Assembly (NCBI RefSeq): GCF_026236535.1
Contig: NZ_JAHTMW010000012.1
Location: forward strand, 1 to 64,000
Reading direction: 5' to 3'
DNA length: 64,000 bases
From: Streptomyces sp. SKN60
GTDB lineage: Bacteria > Actinomycetota > Actinomycetes > Streptomycetales > Streptomycetaceae
In this document: in pieces, positions 26,489 through 35,481 of the stretch
Layout of the letters: every line of letters starts with the position of its first letter
Numbering within the stretch: the first letter of the stretch is position 1
Translations under genes and position numbers: made by a program
Notes under the pieces: model-generated
What the model was told of the DNA's origin: nothing
Database searches by the model: none
What the model saw: the letters and a program-made list of their open reading frames with translations, nothing else

Positions 26489-27478
26489 CTAGCCGCCGAT
26501 CGCCGACATCGGGCGATCGGGCTGGAGGAAGTCCGGGTCGTCGAGGCCGGAGCCGGCCTTCTTGCCCCACATGGCCTTCTTCCAGATCTCGGCGATCACC
26601 GCGTCGGGCGCGTCCGAGCGCAGTGCCGCCCGCAGGTCCGTCTCCTCGGTGGCGAACAGACAGGTGCGGACCTGGCCGTCGGCGGTGAGGCGGGTGCGGT
26701 CGCAGGCGCGGCAGAAGGGCCGGGTCACGGAGGCGATGACGCCGACGGTGTGCGGGCCGCCGTCGACGACCCAGCGCTCGGCGGGGGCGGAGCCGCGCTC
26801 GCCGGCGCCCTCGGCTTCGAGGGTGAAGCGGGTGCGCAGCGACTCCAGGATGTCTCCGGCGGTGATCATGCCGTCGCGCTTCCAGCCGTGCTGGGCGTCG
26901 AGCGGCATCTGCTCGATGAAGCGGAGCTCGTAACCCTGCTCCATGGCCCAGGCGAGCAGGTCGGGGGCCTCGTCGTCGTTGAGCCCGGGCATCAGGACGG
27001 CGTTGATCTTGACCGGGGTGAGGCCGGCGTCGCGGGCGGCGGCCATGCCGTCGAGGACGTCGTGGTGCCGGTCGCGGCGGGTGAGGGTCTTGAAGACCTC
27101 GGGGCGCAGGGTGTCGAGCGAGACGTTGACCCGGTCGAGGCCGGCCGCCTTGAGGGCGGCGGCGGTGCGCTTGAGCCCGATGCCGTTGGTGGTCAGCGAC
27201 AGCTTGGGGCGGGGGGCGAGGGCGGCGCAGCGCTCGACGATGCCGACGAGGCCGGGGCGGAGCAGCGGCTCGCCGCCGGTGAAGCGGACCTCGGTGACGC
27301 CGAGCTCGGTGACGGCGATCCGGACAAGCCGGACGATCTCGTCGTCGGTGAGCAGATCGGGCTTGGCCAGCCACTGCAGGCCCTCTTCCGGCATGCAGTA
27401 GGTGCAGCGCAGATTGCACCGGTCCGTGAGGGAGACCCGCAGGTCGGTGGCCACGCGGCCGTAGGTGTCGATGAGCAC
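26489..27478 (-). CDS. moaA: GTP 3',8-cyclase (molybdenum cofactor synthesis)
   Basis: 329-residue radical-SAM enzyme that makes the first committed intermediate of molybdopterin from GTP. The N-terminal cluster motif is C21-x3-C25-x2-C28 in RCNLRCTYCMP. The C-terminal second cluster ligands are in FCRACDR and TCLF. The SAM-binding GGEP occurs in RFTGGEPLLRPG. The protein ends in the double glycine (AIGG) needed for MoaA activity. GTG start with GAGGGAGGGGGCCCA upstream. No other moa gene is near. Confidence 0.96.
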   Translation of the reverse strand: MLIDTYGRVATDLRVSLTDRCNLRCTYCMPEEGLQWLAKPDLLTDDEIVRLVRIAVTELGVTEVRFTGGEPLLRPGLVGIVERCAALAPRPKLSLTTNGIGLKRTAAALKAAGLDRVNVSLDTLRPEVFKTLTRRDRHHDVLDGMAAARDAGLTPVKINAVLMPGLNDDEAPDLLAWAMEQGYELRFIEQMPLDAQHGWKRDGMITAGDILESLRTRFTLEAEGAGERGSAPAERWVVDGGPHTVGVIASVTRPFCRACDRTRLTADGQVRTCLFATEETDLRAALRSDAPDAVIAEIWKKAMWGKKAGSGLDDPDFLQPDRPMSAIGG

Positions 27479-27570
27479 TGGGCCCCCTCCCTCTCTGACG
27501 GTTCGCTTCGTGTTCGAGCCTACGTGACGCCTCGGACACTGGACACGGGCCGATTGTCACGAGGACGGGG

Positions 27571-27604
27571 CCGGCCGCGTCGTAGAACTCTACGACGCGG
27601 CCGG
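27571..27604 (-). terminator. Terminator of the symporter operon
   Basis: Perfect 15-bp arms CCGGCCGCGTCGTAG and CTACGACGCGGCCGG with loop AACT, 40 bases past the symporter stop and upstream of moaA. Confidence 0.88.
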
Positions 27605-27643
27605 TGGTTCATCGCGGAGCGTATACGACCCGCTGCGCTCCGG

Positions 27644-29311
27644 TCAGTGCTTGATCGCGGAGGCGACGCCGACGCCGGTGAGGGACTTGACCTCCAGTTC
27701 GGCGTACTTGCCCTTGTCCGGCTCCTCCTTGGAGAGGAGGGAGCCGAGCCAGCCGAGGAGGAAGCCGAGCGGGATGGAGATCAGGCCCGGGTTCTCCAGC
27801 GGGAACCAGTGGAAGTCGACGCCCTTGATCATGGAGGCGGGTCCGCCGGAGACGACCGGGGAGAAGATGACGAGGACGACGGAGGAGATCAGGCCGCCGT
27901 AGATCGACCAGAGCGCGCCCTGGGTGGTGAACCGCTTCCAGAAGAGCGAGTAGAGGATCGTCGGCAGGTTGGCCGAGGCGGCGACGGCGAAGGCGAGGGC
28001 GACGAGGCCGGCGACGTTGAGGTCGCGGGCGAGGGCGCCGAGCGCGATCGACACGATGCCGATGATGACGGTGGACCAGCGGGCGGCCCGCATCTCCTCC
28101 TTCTCGGTGGCCTTGCCGCGCTTGATCACATTGGCGTAGATGTCGTGCGCGAAGGACGAGGAGGAGGCCAGGGTCAGGCCGGCGACCACGGCGAGGATGG
28201 TGGCGAAGGCGACGGCGGAGATGACGGCGAGCAGGATCGCGCCGGAGGTGGAGTCGGCGCCGCCGCCGACCTCCATGGCGGCGAGCGGGGCCGCCGTGTT
28301 GCCCGCCTTGTTGGACGCCAGGATGGTGTCGCTGCCGAGCAGGGCGGCGGCGCCGAAGCCGAGGACGATCGTCATCAGGTAGAAGGCGCCGATGATGCCG
28401 ATGGCCCAGTTGACCGACTTCCGGGCGGCCTTGGCGGTGGGCACCGTGTAGAAGCGGATGAGGATGTGCGGCAGGCCGGCGGTGCCGAGGACGAGCGCGA
28501 TGCCGAGCGACAGGAAGTCCAGCTTGGAGGTGGCGGTGACGCCGTACTTGAGGCCGGGCTCCAGGAACGCGTCGCCCTTGCCGCTGTGGGTGGCGGCGGC
28601 GCCGAGCAGGTCGGAGAGGTTGAAGTGGAACTTCCACAGGATGAGGAAGGTGATGAGCACGGTGCCCGCGATGAGGAGCACGGCCTTCACCATCTGGACC
28701 CAGGTGGTGCCCTTCATGCCGCCGATCGTCACGTAGACGATCATCAGGACGCCGACCAGGGCGACGATCGCGATCTTGCCGCCGTCGCTGGTGATGCCGA
28801 GGAGCAGCGAGACGAGGACGCCGGCGCCGGCCATCTGGGCGAGCAGGTAGAAGATCGAGACGACGATGGTGGAGGTGCCGGCGGCGGTGCGGACGGGGCG
28901 CTGGCGCATCCGGTAGGCGAGGACGTCGCCCATGGTGAACCGGCCGGAGTTGCGCAGCGGTTCGGCGACCAGGAGCAGCGCGACGAGCCAGGCGACGAGG
29001 AAGCCGATGGAGTAGAGGAAGCCGTCGTAGCCGTAGAGGGCGATGGCGCCGCTGATGCCGAGGAAGGACGCGGCGGACATGTAGTCGCCGGAGATCGCGA
29101 GGCCGTTCTGGAAGCCGGTGAACTGGCCGCCGCCGGCGTAGAAGTCGGCGGCGGAGCGGGTCTGCCGGCCGGCCCAGACGGTGATGACGAGGGTGGCGAG
29201 GACGAAGGCCGCGAACAGGGAGATGATCAGCGTCCGGTGCTCGCTGGTCGCGTTGCCGGCGGCGAGCAGGTGGACGGGGTCGGCGAGGGGGCTGCCGAGG
29301 GCGGTGCTCAT
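27644..29311 (-). CDS. Sodium:solute symporter, ActP-like (acetate/carboxylate)
   Basis: 555-residue transporter of the SSS family with about thirteen membrane helices. The conserved start of the core (TRSAADFYAGGGQFTGFQNGLAISGDYMSAASFLG) and GAVNPTLG-type loops fit the ActP branch that imports acetate and short carboxylates with cations. Short soluble ends. It starts four bases inside the end of the DUF485 gene, a fixed partner of ActP in many bacteria (yjcH-actP), so they form a unit. The substrate is inferred from this pairing. Confidence 0.9.
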   Translation of the reverse strand: MSTALGSPLADPVHLLAAGNATSEHRTLIISLFAAFVLATLVITVWAGRQTRSAADFYAGGGQFTGFQNGLAISGDYMSAASFLGISGAIALYGYDGFLYSIGFLVAWLVALLLVAEPLRNSGRFTMGDVLAYRMRQRPVRTAAGTSTIVVSIFYLLAQMAGAGVLVSLLLGITSDGGKIAIVALVGVLMIVYVTIGGMKGTTWVQMVKAVLLIAGTVLITFLILWKFHFNLSDLLGAAATHSGKGDAFLEPGLKYGVTATSKLDFLSLGIALVLGTAGLPHILIRFYTVPTAKAARKSVNWAIGIIGAFYLMTIVLGFGAAALLGSDTILASNKAGNTAAPLAAMEVGGGADSTSGAILLAVISAVAFATILAVVAGLTLASSSSFAHDIYANVIKRGKATEKEEMRAARWSTVIIGIVSIALGALARDLNVAGLVALAFAVAASANLPTILYSLFWKRFTTQGALWSIYGGLISSVVLVIFSPVVSGGPASMIKGVDFHWFPLENPGLISIPLGFLLGWLGSLLSKEEPDKGKYAELEVKSLTGVGVASAIKH

Positions 29312-29721
29312 GCGTCGGCCTCCGTACGGGATTCCATGTGCTGCTTGATGGCCTCGGCCTGCGGGTCCAGGCGGTTGGCGGCGTGCCGCGAGTAGAGCCA
29401 GGCGATGAGGAAGGTGGTGGCGAACTGGGCGAGGCCGAGGACCAGGGCCACGTTGACGTTGCCGAAGACCTTGGTGCCCATGAAGCCGCCCGCGTAGTTG
29501 GAGAGCAGCACGTAGAGCAGGTACCAGGCGATGAAGGCGATCGTCAGGGGGAAGGCGAAGGAGCGGTAGGTGCGGCGCAGTTCGCCGAACTCGGCGCTCT
29601 GCTGCACCTCGGTGAACTCCTCGGTGGTGGGGCCGGCCGGGGTTGCGGCGTCCGTGCTGGTTCGGGGTGGCGGCGGGGCGTCGGTGGCCACGGAATCTCC
29701 TCGGGCGGTGGGCAGGGACAT
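29308..29721 (-). CDS. DUF485 membrane protein, symporter partner
   Basis: 137 residues. A Pro/Thr-rich head (about 1-40) precedes a DUF485 domain with two membrane helices (FPLTIAFIAWYLLYVLLSNYAGGFMG and NVNVALVLGLAQFATTFLIAWLYSRHA) and a short tail with LDPQAEAIKQHM. YjcH-type proteins of this family are encoded next to acetate symporters and are thought to assist them. It overlaps the symporter gene by four bases and is first in the operon. Confidence 0.88.
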   Translation of the reverse strand: MSLPTARGDSVATDAPPPPRTSTDAATPAGPTTEEFTEVQQSAEFGELRRTYRSFAFPLTIAFIAWYLLYVLLSNYAGGFMGTKVFGNVNVALVLGLAQFATTFLIAWLYSRHAANRLDPQAEAIKQHMESRTEADA

Positions 29722-29748
29722 GGGGGCCTCGCTGGGGATGGGGAGGAC

Positions 29749-29768
29749 GGGGTTCCGACCGGAACCCC
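29749..29768 (-). promoter_or_regulatory. Hairpin in the leader of the DUF485-symporter operon
   Basis: Perfect 8-bp arms GGGGTTCC/GGAACCCC around GACC, flanked by GGGGAGG and CCTCCCC, which extend it. It lies 28-47 bases before the DUF485 start, so it may affect transcription or translation of the operon. Confidence 0.4.
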
Positions 29769-29956
29769 TCCCCTGATCAACGGCACGGAGCGCGCGGCGA
29801 AGTGGTTCACCGGAGTGGTTTTCTCAGCCGGGATCTTCATGAAGTCTTCTCAACTCATTGATGAGCGGGGAAGATCGGCGATAGCTTCACTCGTCATGCA
29901 CCTGCCCGGCCGCACATCGGCGCCCGGGCAGCACGGACGGATGATGTGGAGAACCC

Positions 29957-31495
29957 ATGGCTCATCTGGGATCGCGGCGCGGTCGAGTACTCGCTCTGCC
30001 GGCCGGTCTCGCGCTCACGGCCTCGCTCGGCTTCCTTCCCGCCGGCGCCGCCTCGGCCGCGGAGCTGTCCGACGCCCCGGCGGCCGCCGTGGCCACGGAC
30101 GGGCCGAAGCTCAGCTACGTGGTGAACGTCGCGGGCGGCAGCAAGACGCCGGCGATGGTGCGCAAGGCGATAGCCGCCGCGGGCGGTGAGGTGGTCGTGT
30201 CCTACGACCGGATAGGCGTGATCGTCGTCCACTCCCAGAACCCCGCGTTCGCGCAGACGATCCGCAAGGCTCGCGGTGTGGTGTCGGCGGGCGCGACCCG
30301 TACGGCGCCGCTGCAGGCCGCGACGGACGACTCGGTCGGCGAGGGCGCGCAGGAGCTGACCCCGGCGGAGATCAAGGCCGCGACGGCCGCCGCCTCCGGC
30401 GAGCAGGACCCGCTGGAGCCGCTGCAGTGGGACCTGCCGGCCATCAAGGCCGACAAGGCGCACGAGAAGACCCTCGGCAGCAAGAACGTCACGGTCGGCA
30501 TCATCGACACCGGTGTGGACGACACCCACCCGGACCTGGCGCCGAACTTCGACGCCGCCGCCTCCGCCAACTGCGTGAGCGGCAAGGCCGACACGACGCC
30601 CGGCTCGTGGCGTCCGAAGCCGGGCGAGAGCGACCACGGTACGCACGTGGCGGGCACCATCGGCGCCGCGAAGAACGGCATCGGCGTGACGGGCGTCGCG
30701 CCCGGCGTGAAGCTGGCGGGCATCAAGGTGTCCACGCCGGACGGCTTCTTCTACACGGAGGCCGTGGTCTGCGGCTTCGTGTGGGCGGCCGAGCACGGTG
30801 TCGACGTCACCAACAACAGCTACTACACCGACCCGTGGATGTTCGCCTGCAAGAATGACGAGGACCAGAAGGCCCTCATCGAGGCGGTCACCCGCGCGAC
30901 CCGGTACGCGGAGAAGAAGGGCACCGTCAACGTGGCGGCGGCCGGCAACTCCAAGTTCGACCTGGCGGCGGACTCGATCCTGGACACCAGCAGCCCGAAC
31001 GACACCACTTCGGGCGACCGGGTCATCGACCCGAAGGAGTGCTTCATCTACCCGGGGATGCTGCCGGGCATGGTGACCGTCTCCGCGACCGGCGCCAAGG
31101 ACCTGAAGGCGTCCTACTCCAACTACGGTCTGGGCGTCATCGACGTGGCGGCGCCGGGCGGCGACAAGACCGAGTGGCAGACCCCGGACGCCCCGGCGGT
31201 CAACGGCCGCATCCTGTCGACCACGGTCAACGGCGGCTACAACTACAAGGCCGGCACCTCGATGGCCTCGCCGCACGTGGCGGGCGTCCTCGCGCTGCTG
31301 AAGTCGACGCACCCGAAGGCGAGCCCGGCCGCGCTGAAGGCGCTCCTTTACGCGCAGGCCGACGAACGCGCCTGCACCAACCCGTACGACATCGAGGGCG
31401 ACGGCACCGTCGACGCGGTGTGCGAGGGCGAGAAGGGCGACAACGGCTTCTACGGGGCCGGTCTGGTGGACGCGCTGGACGCGGTCCGCAAGTAG
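29957..31495 (+). CDS. Secreted subtilisin-like serine protease (S8)
   Basis: 512-residue exported protease. Signal peptide (residues 1-34, ending GAASA-AELS), a propeptide of about 100 residues that includes the inhibitor-like part (SYVVNVAGG ... GVIVVHSQN), then the catalytic domain with Asp184 (GIIDTGVDD), His230 (DHGTHVAG), an oxyanion Asn region (NVAAAGNS) and Ser435 (GTSMASPHV). All triad residues are present. Several cysteines may form disulfides. GATGTGGAGAACCC precedes the ATG. It is monocistronic and ends in an 18-bp perfect terminator. Confidence 0.95.
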   Translation: MAHLGSRRGRVLALPAGLALTASLGFLPAGAASAAELSDAPAAAVATDGPKLSYVVNVAGGSKTPAMVRKAIAAAGGEVVVSYDRIGVIVVHSQNPAFAQTIRKARGVVSAGATRTAPLQAATDDSVGEGAQELTPAEIKAATAAASGEQDPLEPLQWDLPAIKADKAHEKTLGSKNVTVGIIDTGVDDTHPDLAPNFDAAASANCVSGKADTTPGSWRPKPGESDHGTHVAGTIGAAKNGIGVTGVAPGVKLAGIKVSTPDGFFYTEAVVCGFVWAAEHGVDVTNNSYYTDPWMFACKNDEDQKALIEAVTRATRYAEKKGTVNVAAAGNSKFDLAADSILDTSSPNDTTSGDRVIDPKECFIYPGMLPGMVTVSATGAKDLKASYSNYGLGVIDVAAPGGDKTEWQTPDAPAVNGRILSTTVNGGYNYKAGTSMASPHVAGVLALLKSTHPKASPAALKALLYAQADERACTNPYDIEGDGTVDAVCEGEKGDNGFYGAGLVDALDAVRK

Positions 31496-31511
31496 TCTCC
31501 CGCTGTTCCGC

Positions 31512-31548
31512 AGAACCGCCCGTGGCACTGAGTGCCACGGGCGGTTCT
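31512..31548. terminator. Perfect 18-bp dyad after the protease gene
   Basis: AGAACCGCCCGTGGCACT-g-AGTGCCACGGGCGGTTCT, 16 bases past the protease stop. Its right arm ends only 11 bases before the next start codon, so it also occupies the leader of the CoA transferase gene. Confidence 0.9.
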
Positions 31549-31559
31549 ATGGTGTGCTC

Positions 31560-32864
31560 ATGGACAACACAGTGCGTACGGGTACGGAGTTGCTGTGGGC
31601 CGAGCTGGGCGGCGATCCCGCGCTGCTCGACCGGGTGGCGTACGGCGGGCCCTCGGGTCTCCTGCCGGCCCGGCTGCCCGTCATGGACCTGGCCCGGGCG
31701 ACGGTCGCGGTGGCGGGGCTCGCGGCGGTGGAGCGGGCCGGGCTGCCGGGGCCGGTGCGGGTGGACGACGGGGCGGTGGCGACAGCCTTCGTCAGCGAGC
31801 GGCATCTGCGGGTGGACGGGCGGGCGCCGGTGAACTTCGCGCCGCTGTCCCGGTTCTGGCGGGCGGCCGACGGCTGGGTCCGCACCCACGCCAACTACCC
31901 GCACCACAAGGCCGCGTTGCTCGGCGCGCTGGGCCGCTCGGACGATTCCGTGGACGGCGTGGCGGCGGCGATCGGCGAGCGGAAGGCCGTCGAAGTGGAG
32001 ACGGCGGTGTACGCGGCCGGGGGCCTGGCCGTCGCGCTGCGCACGCCCGAGGAGTGGGCCGCCCACGAGCAGGGCCGGGAGGTGGCCGCCCGCCCGCTGC
32101 TGACCCGGGACCGCCTGGACGAGGCCGCGCCGCGCCGCCGCTCGGACCGGCCGCTGCGGGTGCTCGATCTGACCCGGGTGATCGCGGGCCCGGTCGCCAC
32201 CCGGACCCTCGCGCTGCTCGGCGCGGACGTGCTCCGGATCGACCCGCCGGGCAACCCGGAACTGCCGGACCAGCACGCCGACACGAACGTCGGGAAGCGG
32301 ACGGCCGCCCTGGACCTGGACAGCCCGTCGGACCGGCGCGCCTTCGACGAACTCCTCGACGCGGCCGACGTGCTGGTCACCGGCTACCGGCCCGGCGCCC
32401 TCGACCGCTTCGACCTGCACCGGCCCGGCCTGGTGACCGCCCGCCTCTCGGCCTGGGGCGACTACGGGCCCTGGGGCGGCCGGCGCGGCTTCGACAGCCT
32501 GGTGCAGGTGGCCACCGGCATCGCGGTCACGGAGGGCTCGCCGGACGACCCCGGCGCGCTTCCCGCCCAGGCCCTCGACCACGGCACCGGCTACCTGCTC
32601 GCGGCGGCCGTCCTGCGCTCCCTGACCGAGCAGAACCGGGACGGCGGCACCCGTCTCGTCCGCCTGGCCCTCGCCCAGACCGGCCACTGGCTGACCCACA
32701 CGCTCCCCCGGTACGAACCGGAGCGCTGGCTCACCGAGTCGGCCGGCCCGCTGGGCCGGCTGCGGCACGCGCTCTCGCCGGTCTCGTACGAGGGCGGCCC
32801 GACGGGCTGGCAGCGCCCGCCGGGCATCGCGGGGGCGGACGCCCCGGAGTGGCTCGGGGCCTGA
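31560..32864 (+). CDS. Class III (CaiB/BaiF) CoA transferase
   Basis: 434-residue enzyme of the family that moves CoA between carboxylates. The conserved opening of the domain (RVLDLTRVIAGPVATRTLALLGADVLRIDPPG) and the AVDLGKR-like KRTAALDLDSPSDR segment are seen, followed by ADVLVTGYRPGALDRF. About 200 N-terminal residues replace the usual short start, as in some actinobacterial members that hold a second, degenerate half. Start is ATG 31560 or GTG 31554; the upstream terminator leaves almost no leader. It is convergent with the alcohol dehydrogenase gene with one base between ends. Confidence 0.85.
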   Translation: MDNTVRTGTELLWAELGGDPALLDRVAYGGPSGLLPARLPVMDLARATVAVAGLAAVERAGLPGPVRVDDGAVATAFVSERHLRVDGRAPVNFAPLSRFWRAADGWVRTHANYPHHKAALLGALGRSDDSVDGVAAAIGERKAVEVETAVYAAGGLAVALRTPEEWAAHEQGREVAARPLLTRDRLDEAAPRRRSDRPLRVLDLTRVIAGPVATRTLALLGADVLRIDPPGNPELPDQHADTNVGKRTAALDLDSPSDRRAFDELLDAADVLVTGYRPGALDRFDLHRPGLVTARLSAWGDYGPWGGRRGFDSLVQVATGIAVTEGSPDDPGALPAQALDHGTGYLLAAAVLRSLTEQNRDGGTRLVRLALAQTGHWLTHTLPRYEPERWLTESAGPLGRLRHALSPVSYEGGPTGWQRPPGIAGADAPEWLGA

Positions 32865-32865
32865 G

Positions 32866-33909
32866 CTACGGCTTGACCAGGACCTTCAGCGCCGTGCGCT
32901 CGTCCATCGCCTTGTAGCCGCCGGGGACGCCGGCCAGGTCCACGGTGAGGTCGAAGACCGGGGACGGGTCGATCGTGCCGGCCAGGACGTCGGGGAGCAG
33001 CTCGGGGATGTAGGCGCGGACGGGGGCGACGCCGCCGCGGAGGGCGATGTTGCGGTCGAACATGACGGAGAGGTCGAGGCCGGTGCCGGAGCCGTGCGGG
33101 ACGCCGACGTAGCCGATGGCGCCGCCGTCGCGGGTGATGTTCACGGCGGTGCGCATGGACTGCTCGGTGCCGACGGCCTCGATGACGGCGTGGGCGCCCT
33201 GGCCGCCGGTGAGTTCGCGGACGGCGGCCTCGGCGGCCTCGCCGCGCTCGGCGACGACGTCGGTGGCGCCGAAGGTGCGGGCGATGTCGGTGCGGGCGGT
33301 GTGCCGGCCGAGGGCGATGATCCGCTCGGCGCCGAGCCGCTTGGCGGCGAGGACGCCGCACAGGCCGACGGCGCCGTCGCCGACGACGGCCACGGTGGAG
33401 CCGGCGGTGACGCCCGCGCCGAGGGCGGCGTGGTGGCCGGTGCCCAGGACGTCGGAGAGCGCGAGGAGCGCGGTGAGCAGGTGGTCGTCGGCGGCGGCCG
33501 CGGCGGGCAGCTTGACGAGGGTGCCGTCGGCGTACGGGACGCGGACGGCCTCGCCCTGGCCGCCGTCGGAGCCGACGGAGCCCCAGAAGCCGCCGCTGGG
33601 GCAGGAGGTCTGGAGGCCCTCGGCGCAGTACTCGCAGGTGCCGTCGGACCAGACGAAGGGGGCGACGACGAGGTCGCCCTTGGCGAAGCCGCGGACGTCG
33701 GTGCCGGCCTCCTCGACCAGGCCGAGGAACTCGTGGCCGATCCGCTGGCCGGGCTGCCGGGCGGACTCGCCGCGGTAGGCCCACAGGTCGCTGCCGCAGA
33801 TGCAGGCGCGGAGCACCCGGACGACGACGTCCGTGGACTCCTTGATCACGGGGTCGGGCACGTCCTCCACGCGCATGTCGAAGGGGGCGTGGATGGTGGT
33901 GGCGCGCAT
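32866..33909 (-). CDS. Zinc-dependent alcohol dehydrogenase
   Basis: 347-residue medium-chain dehydrogenase. Catalytic zinc ligands Cys38 (CICGSD) and His59-Glu60 are present. Of the structural zinc lobe only three cysteines are seen (Cys92, Cys95, Cys103); the usual first one is missing. The Rossmann motif is VVGDGAVGLCG. GAGGAACC precedes the ATG. It follows the lysoplasmalogenase gene by 15 bases on the same strand, so it is the third gene of a probable operon whose first two enzymes should each release a fatty aldehyde; an aldehyde/alcohol role is inferred from this. Confidence 0.9.
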   Translation of the reverse strand: MRATTIHAPFDMRVEDVPDPVIKESTDVVVRVLRACICGSDLWAYRGESARQPGQRIGHEFLGLVEEAGTDVRGFAKGDLVVAPFVWSDGTCEYCAEGLQTSCPSGGFWGSVGSDGGQGEAVRVPYADGTLVKLPAAAAADDHLLTALLALSDVLGTGHHAALGAGVTAGSTVAVVGDGAVGLCGVLAAKRLGAERIIALGRHTARTDIARTFGATDVVAERGEAAEAAVRELTGGQGAHAVIEAVGTEQSMRTAVNITRDGGAIGYVGVPHGSGTGLDLSVMFDRNIALRGGVAPVRAYIPELLPDVLAGTIDPSPVFDLTVDLAGVPGGYKAMDERTALKVLVKP

Positions 33910-33924
33910 GGTTCCTCGTCCGGG

Positions 33925-34557
33925 TCAGCTGGTTGTACGACGTTCACCGTACATCGTGCGCAGGGTTCCCTCGGTCAGCAGGTACTGCGCCGCGATGTAG
34001 GTCAGCATGACCCAGAAGTCGGGCGCGGGCAGCTGGGGCCATGCGGCGATGCCGGTGGCGATCAGGGTGTCGGACAGCAGGAACAGGGCGCCGCCGGTGC
34101 CGGTCATGACGCCGAGCGCGCTCGACCGGTAGGCCATCGCGGTGAGCAGCAGCGAGTAGCCGGCGACGGGGACGCGCAGGTCGGCCGGGAGGCCGGGCCA
34201 GAGCGCGACGACGGTGCCGCCGAGGGCGAGCGCGTACACGAGGCCGAGCAGCGGGGAGCTCCGGCGACGGCCGAAGAGCACGAGGTAGCAAAGGTGTCCG
34301 GCGGCGAAGCAGCCCATGCCGACGAGGAAGGCCCCGTCGGCGTCGGACATCAGGAACACGTCACCGCCCCAGCCGCACAGCAGCGCGGCGATCAGCGGCT
34401 TCGGCGCGCCCCGGGTGACGGCGTACGCGGCGAGCAGCGGCATCAGGAGCGGCTTGGCGGCCAGGTGGCCGGCGTCGGCTCCGGCGAGCAGCGAGCCGAG
34501 GTCGACGAGGGCCGCGAGCAGGAAGGCGCCGAGGAGCGCGCGGCCGAGCCGGCTCAC
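33925..34557 (-). CDS. Lysoplasmalogenase (YhhN/TMEM86 family)
   Basis: 210-residue integral membrane protein with about eight helices, of the YhhN family. The family's conserved charged residues appear in LAAKPLLMPLL, WGGDVFLM and FLLSDTLIA. The human homologues TMEM86A/B cleave the vinyl ether bond of lysoplasmalogens, giving a fatty aldehyde and a glycerophospho-base. The GTG start overlaps the stop of the preceding desaturase-like gene by four bases (GTGA), implying coupled translation. Activity in Streptomyces is not established. Confidence 0.88.
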   Translation of the reverse strand: MSRLGRALLGAFLLAALVDLGSLLAGADAGHLAAKPLLMPLLAAYAVTRGAPKPLIAALLCGWGGDVFLMSDADGAFLVGMGCFAAGHLCYLVLFGRRRSSPLLGLVYALALGGTVVALWPGLPADLRVPVAGYSLLLTAMAYRSSALGVMTGTGGALFLLSDTLIATGIAAWPQLPAPDFWVMLTYIAAQYLLTEGTLRTMYGERRTTS

Positions 34558-35438
34558 GCCGCTCCCTCCGGCGCGGCGCCGACCGGCGTGCCCTGCGCCT
34601 CGGGCCCGGGCCCCGGTTGCCAGCCCGGTCCGCGGAACACCCGGCCGGCCCGTTCGCGCCAACTGCTCGCGGCCCTGAGGTCGCGGGCGATGGCGGCGTA
34701 CTCGTGGGTTGCCACCCGCAGCGGGTTGTAGGTGGCGATGTTCTTGGTGAGCCCGTAGACGGGCCGCTCGGTCTCGGCGACGAAGGAGCCGAACATCCGG
34801 TCCCAGACGATGAGGATGCCGCCGAAGTTGCGGTCCAGGTAGCCGCCCTGGGAGGCGTGGTGGACGCGGTGGTGCGAGGGCGTGTTGAGCACGTACTCGA
34901 AGGGCGCCCAGAGCTTGCCGATCCGCTCGGTGTGGACCCAGAACTGGTAGACCAGGTTGACCGAGTAGCAGAAGGCCAGCGCCGCCGGGTGCACGCCGAG
35001 CGCGATCAGCGGCAGGTAGAACGGCCAGCCGGTGAGGCCGGTCCAGGGCTGGCGCAGCGCGGTGGAGAGGTTGAACCTGCGGCTGCTGTGGTGCACGACG
35101 TGGCAGGCCCACAGGATGCGGATGACGTGGTGGCCGCGGTGCGACCAGTAGTAGAGGAAGTCCTGGCCGAGCAGGATCAGCGGGATCGTCCACCACAGCA
35201 CGGGCACGCGCAGCGGCGTCAGCTCGTAGACGGCGGTGTAGATCGCGACGACCGGGATCTTCCACAGGGCGTCGAAGACGAGACTGCCCAGCCCCATCCC
35301 GATGCTGGTGGCGGCGTCCTTCGTCTCGTATCCGGCGGCGTCCTCGTCGGGGTGGATGCGGTAGCTGACCATCTCGACGACGGTGAGCAGGACGAACGCC
35401 GGTATGGACCAGAGCACGACATCGGGCAGGTTCGGCAT
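34554..35438 (-). CDS. Sterol desaturase family di-iron membrane enzyme, alkylglycerol-monooxygenase-like
   Basis: 294-residue membrane protein with four or so helices. Histidine boxes for a di-iron centre: His100-x2-HisHis (HRGHH), His113-x2-HisHis (HVVHHSS), and HisHis189-x2-HisHis (SHHRVHH), with His169. The surroundings (FNLSTALRQ, YQFWVHTE, LNTPSHHRVHH, ILIVWDRMFGSF) strongly recall alkylglycerol monooxygenase (AGMO/TMEM195), which cleaves ether lipids to aldehydes, as well as bacterial relatives of unknown substrate. It is first in an operon with the lysoplasmalogenase and alcohol dehydrogenase genes. Substrate and electron donor are unknown. Confidence 0.88.
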   Translation of the reverse strand: MPNLPDVVLWSIPAFVLLTVVEMVSYRIHPDEDAAGYETKDAATSIGMGLGSLVFDALWKIPVVAIYTAVYELTPLRVPVLWWTIPLILLGQDFLYYWSHRGHHVIRILWACHVVHHSSRRFNLSTALRQPWTGLTGWPFYLPLIALGVHPAALAFCYSVNLVYQFWVHTERIGKLWAPFEYVLNTPSHHRVHHASQGGYLDRNFGGILIVWDRMFGSFVAETERPVYGLTKNIATYNPLRVATHEYAAIARDLRAASSWRERAGRVFRGPGWQPGPGPEAQGTPVGAAPEGAA

Positions 35439-35481
35439 GCCGATGACGGTAGAGGCGGGGCGTGGTGGCGACCAGACGTAT

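Noticed and set aside
26750..29395. Long plus-strand open frame across moaA and the symporter gene
   Set aside because: Low-complexity Gly/Glu/Asp/Ala-rich translation; it opposes two well-conserved genes and is a GC artefact.
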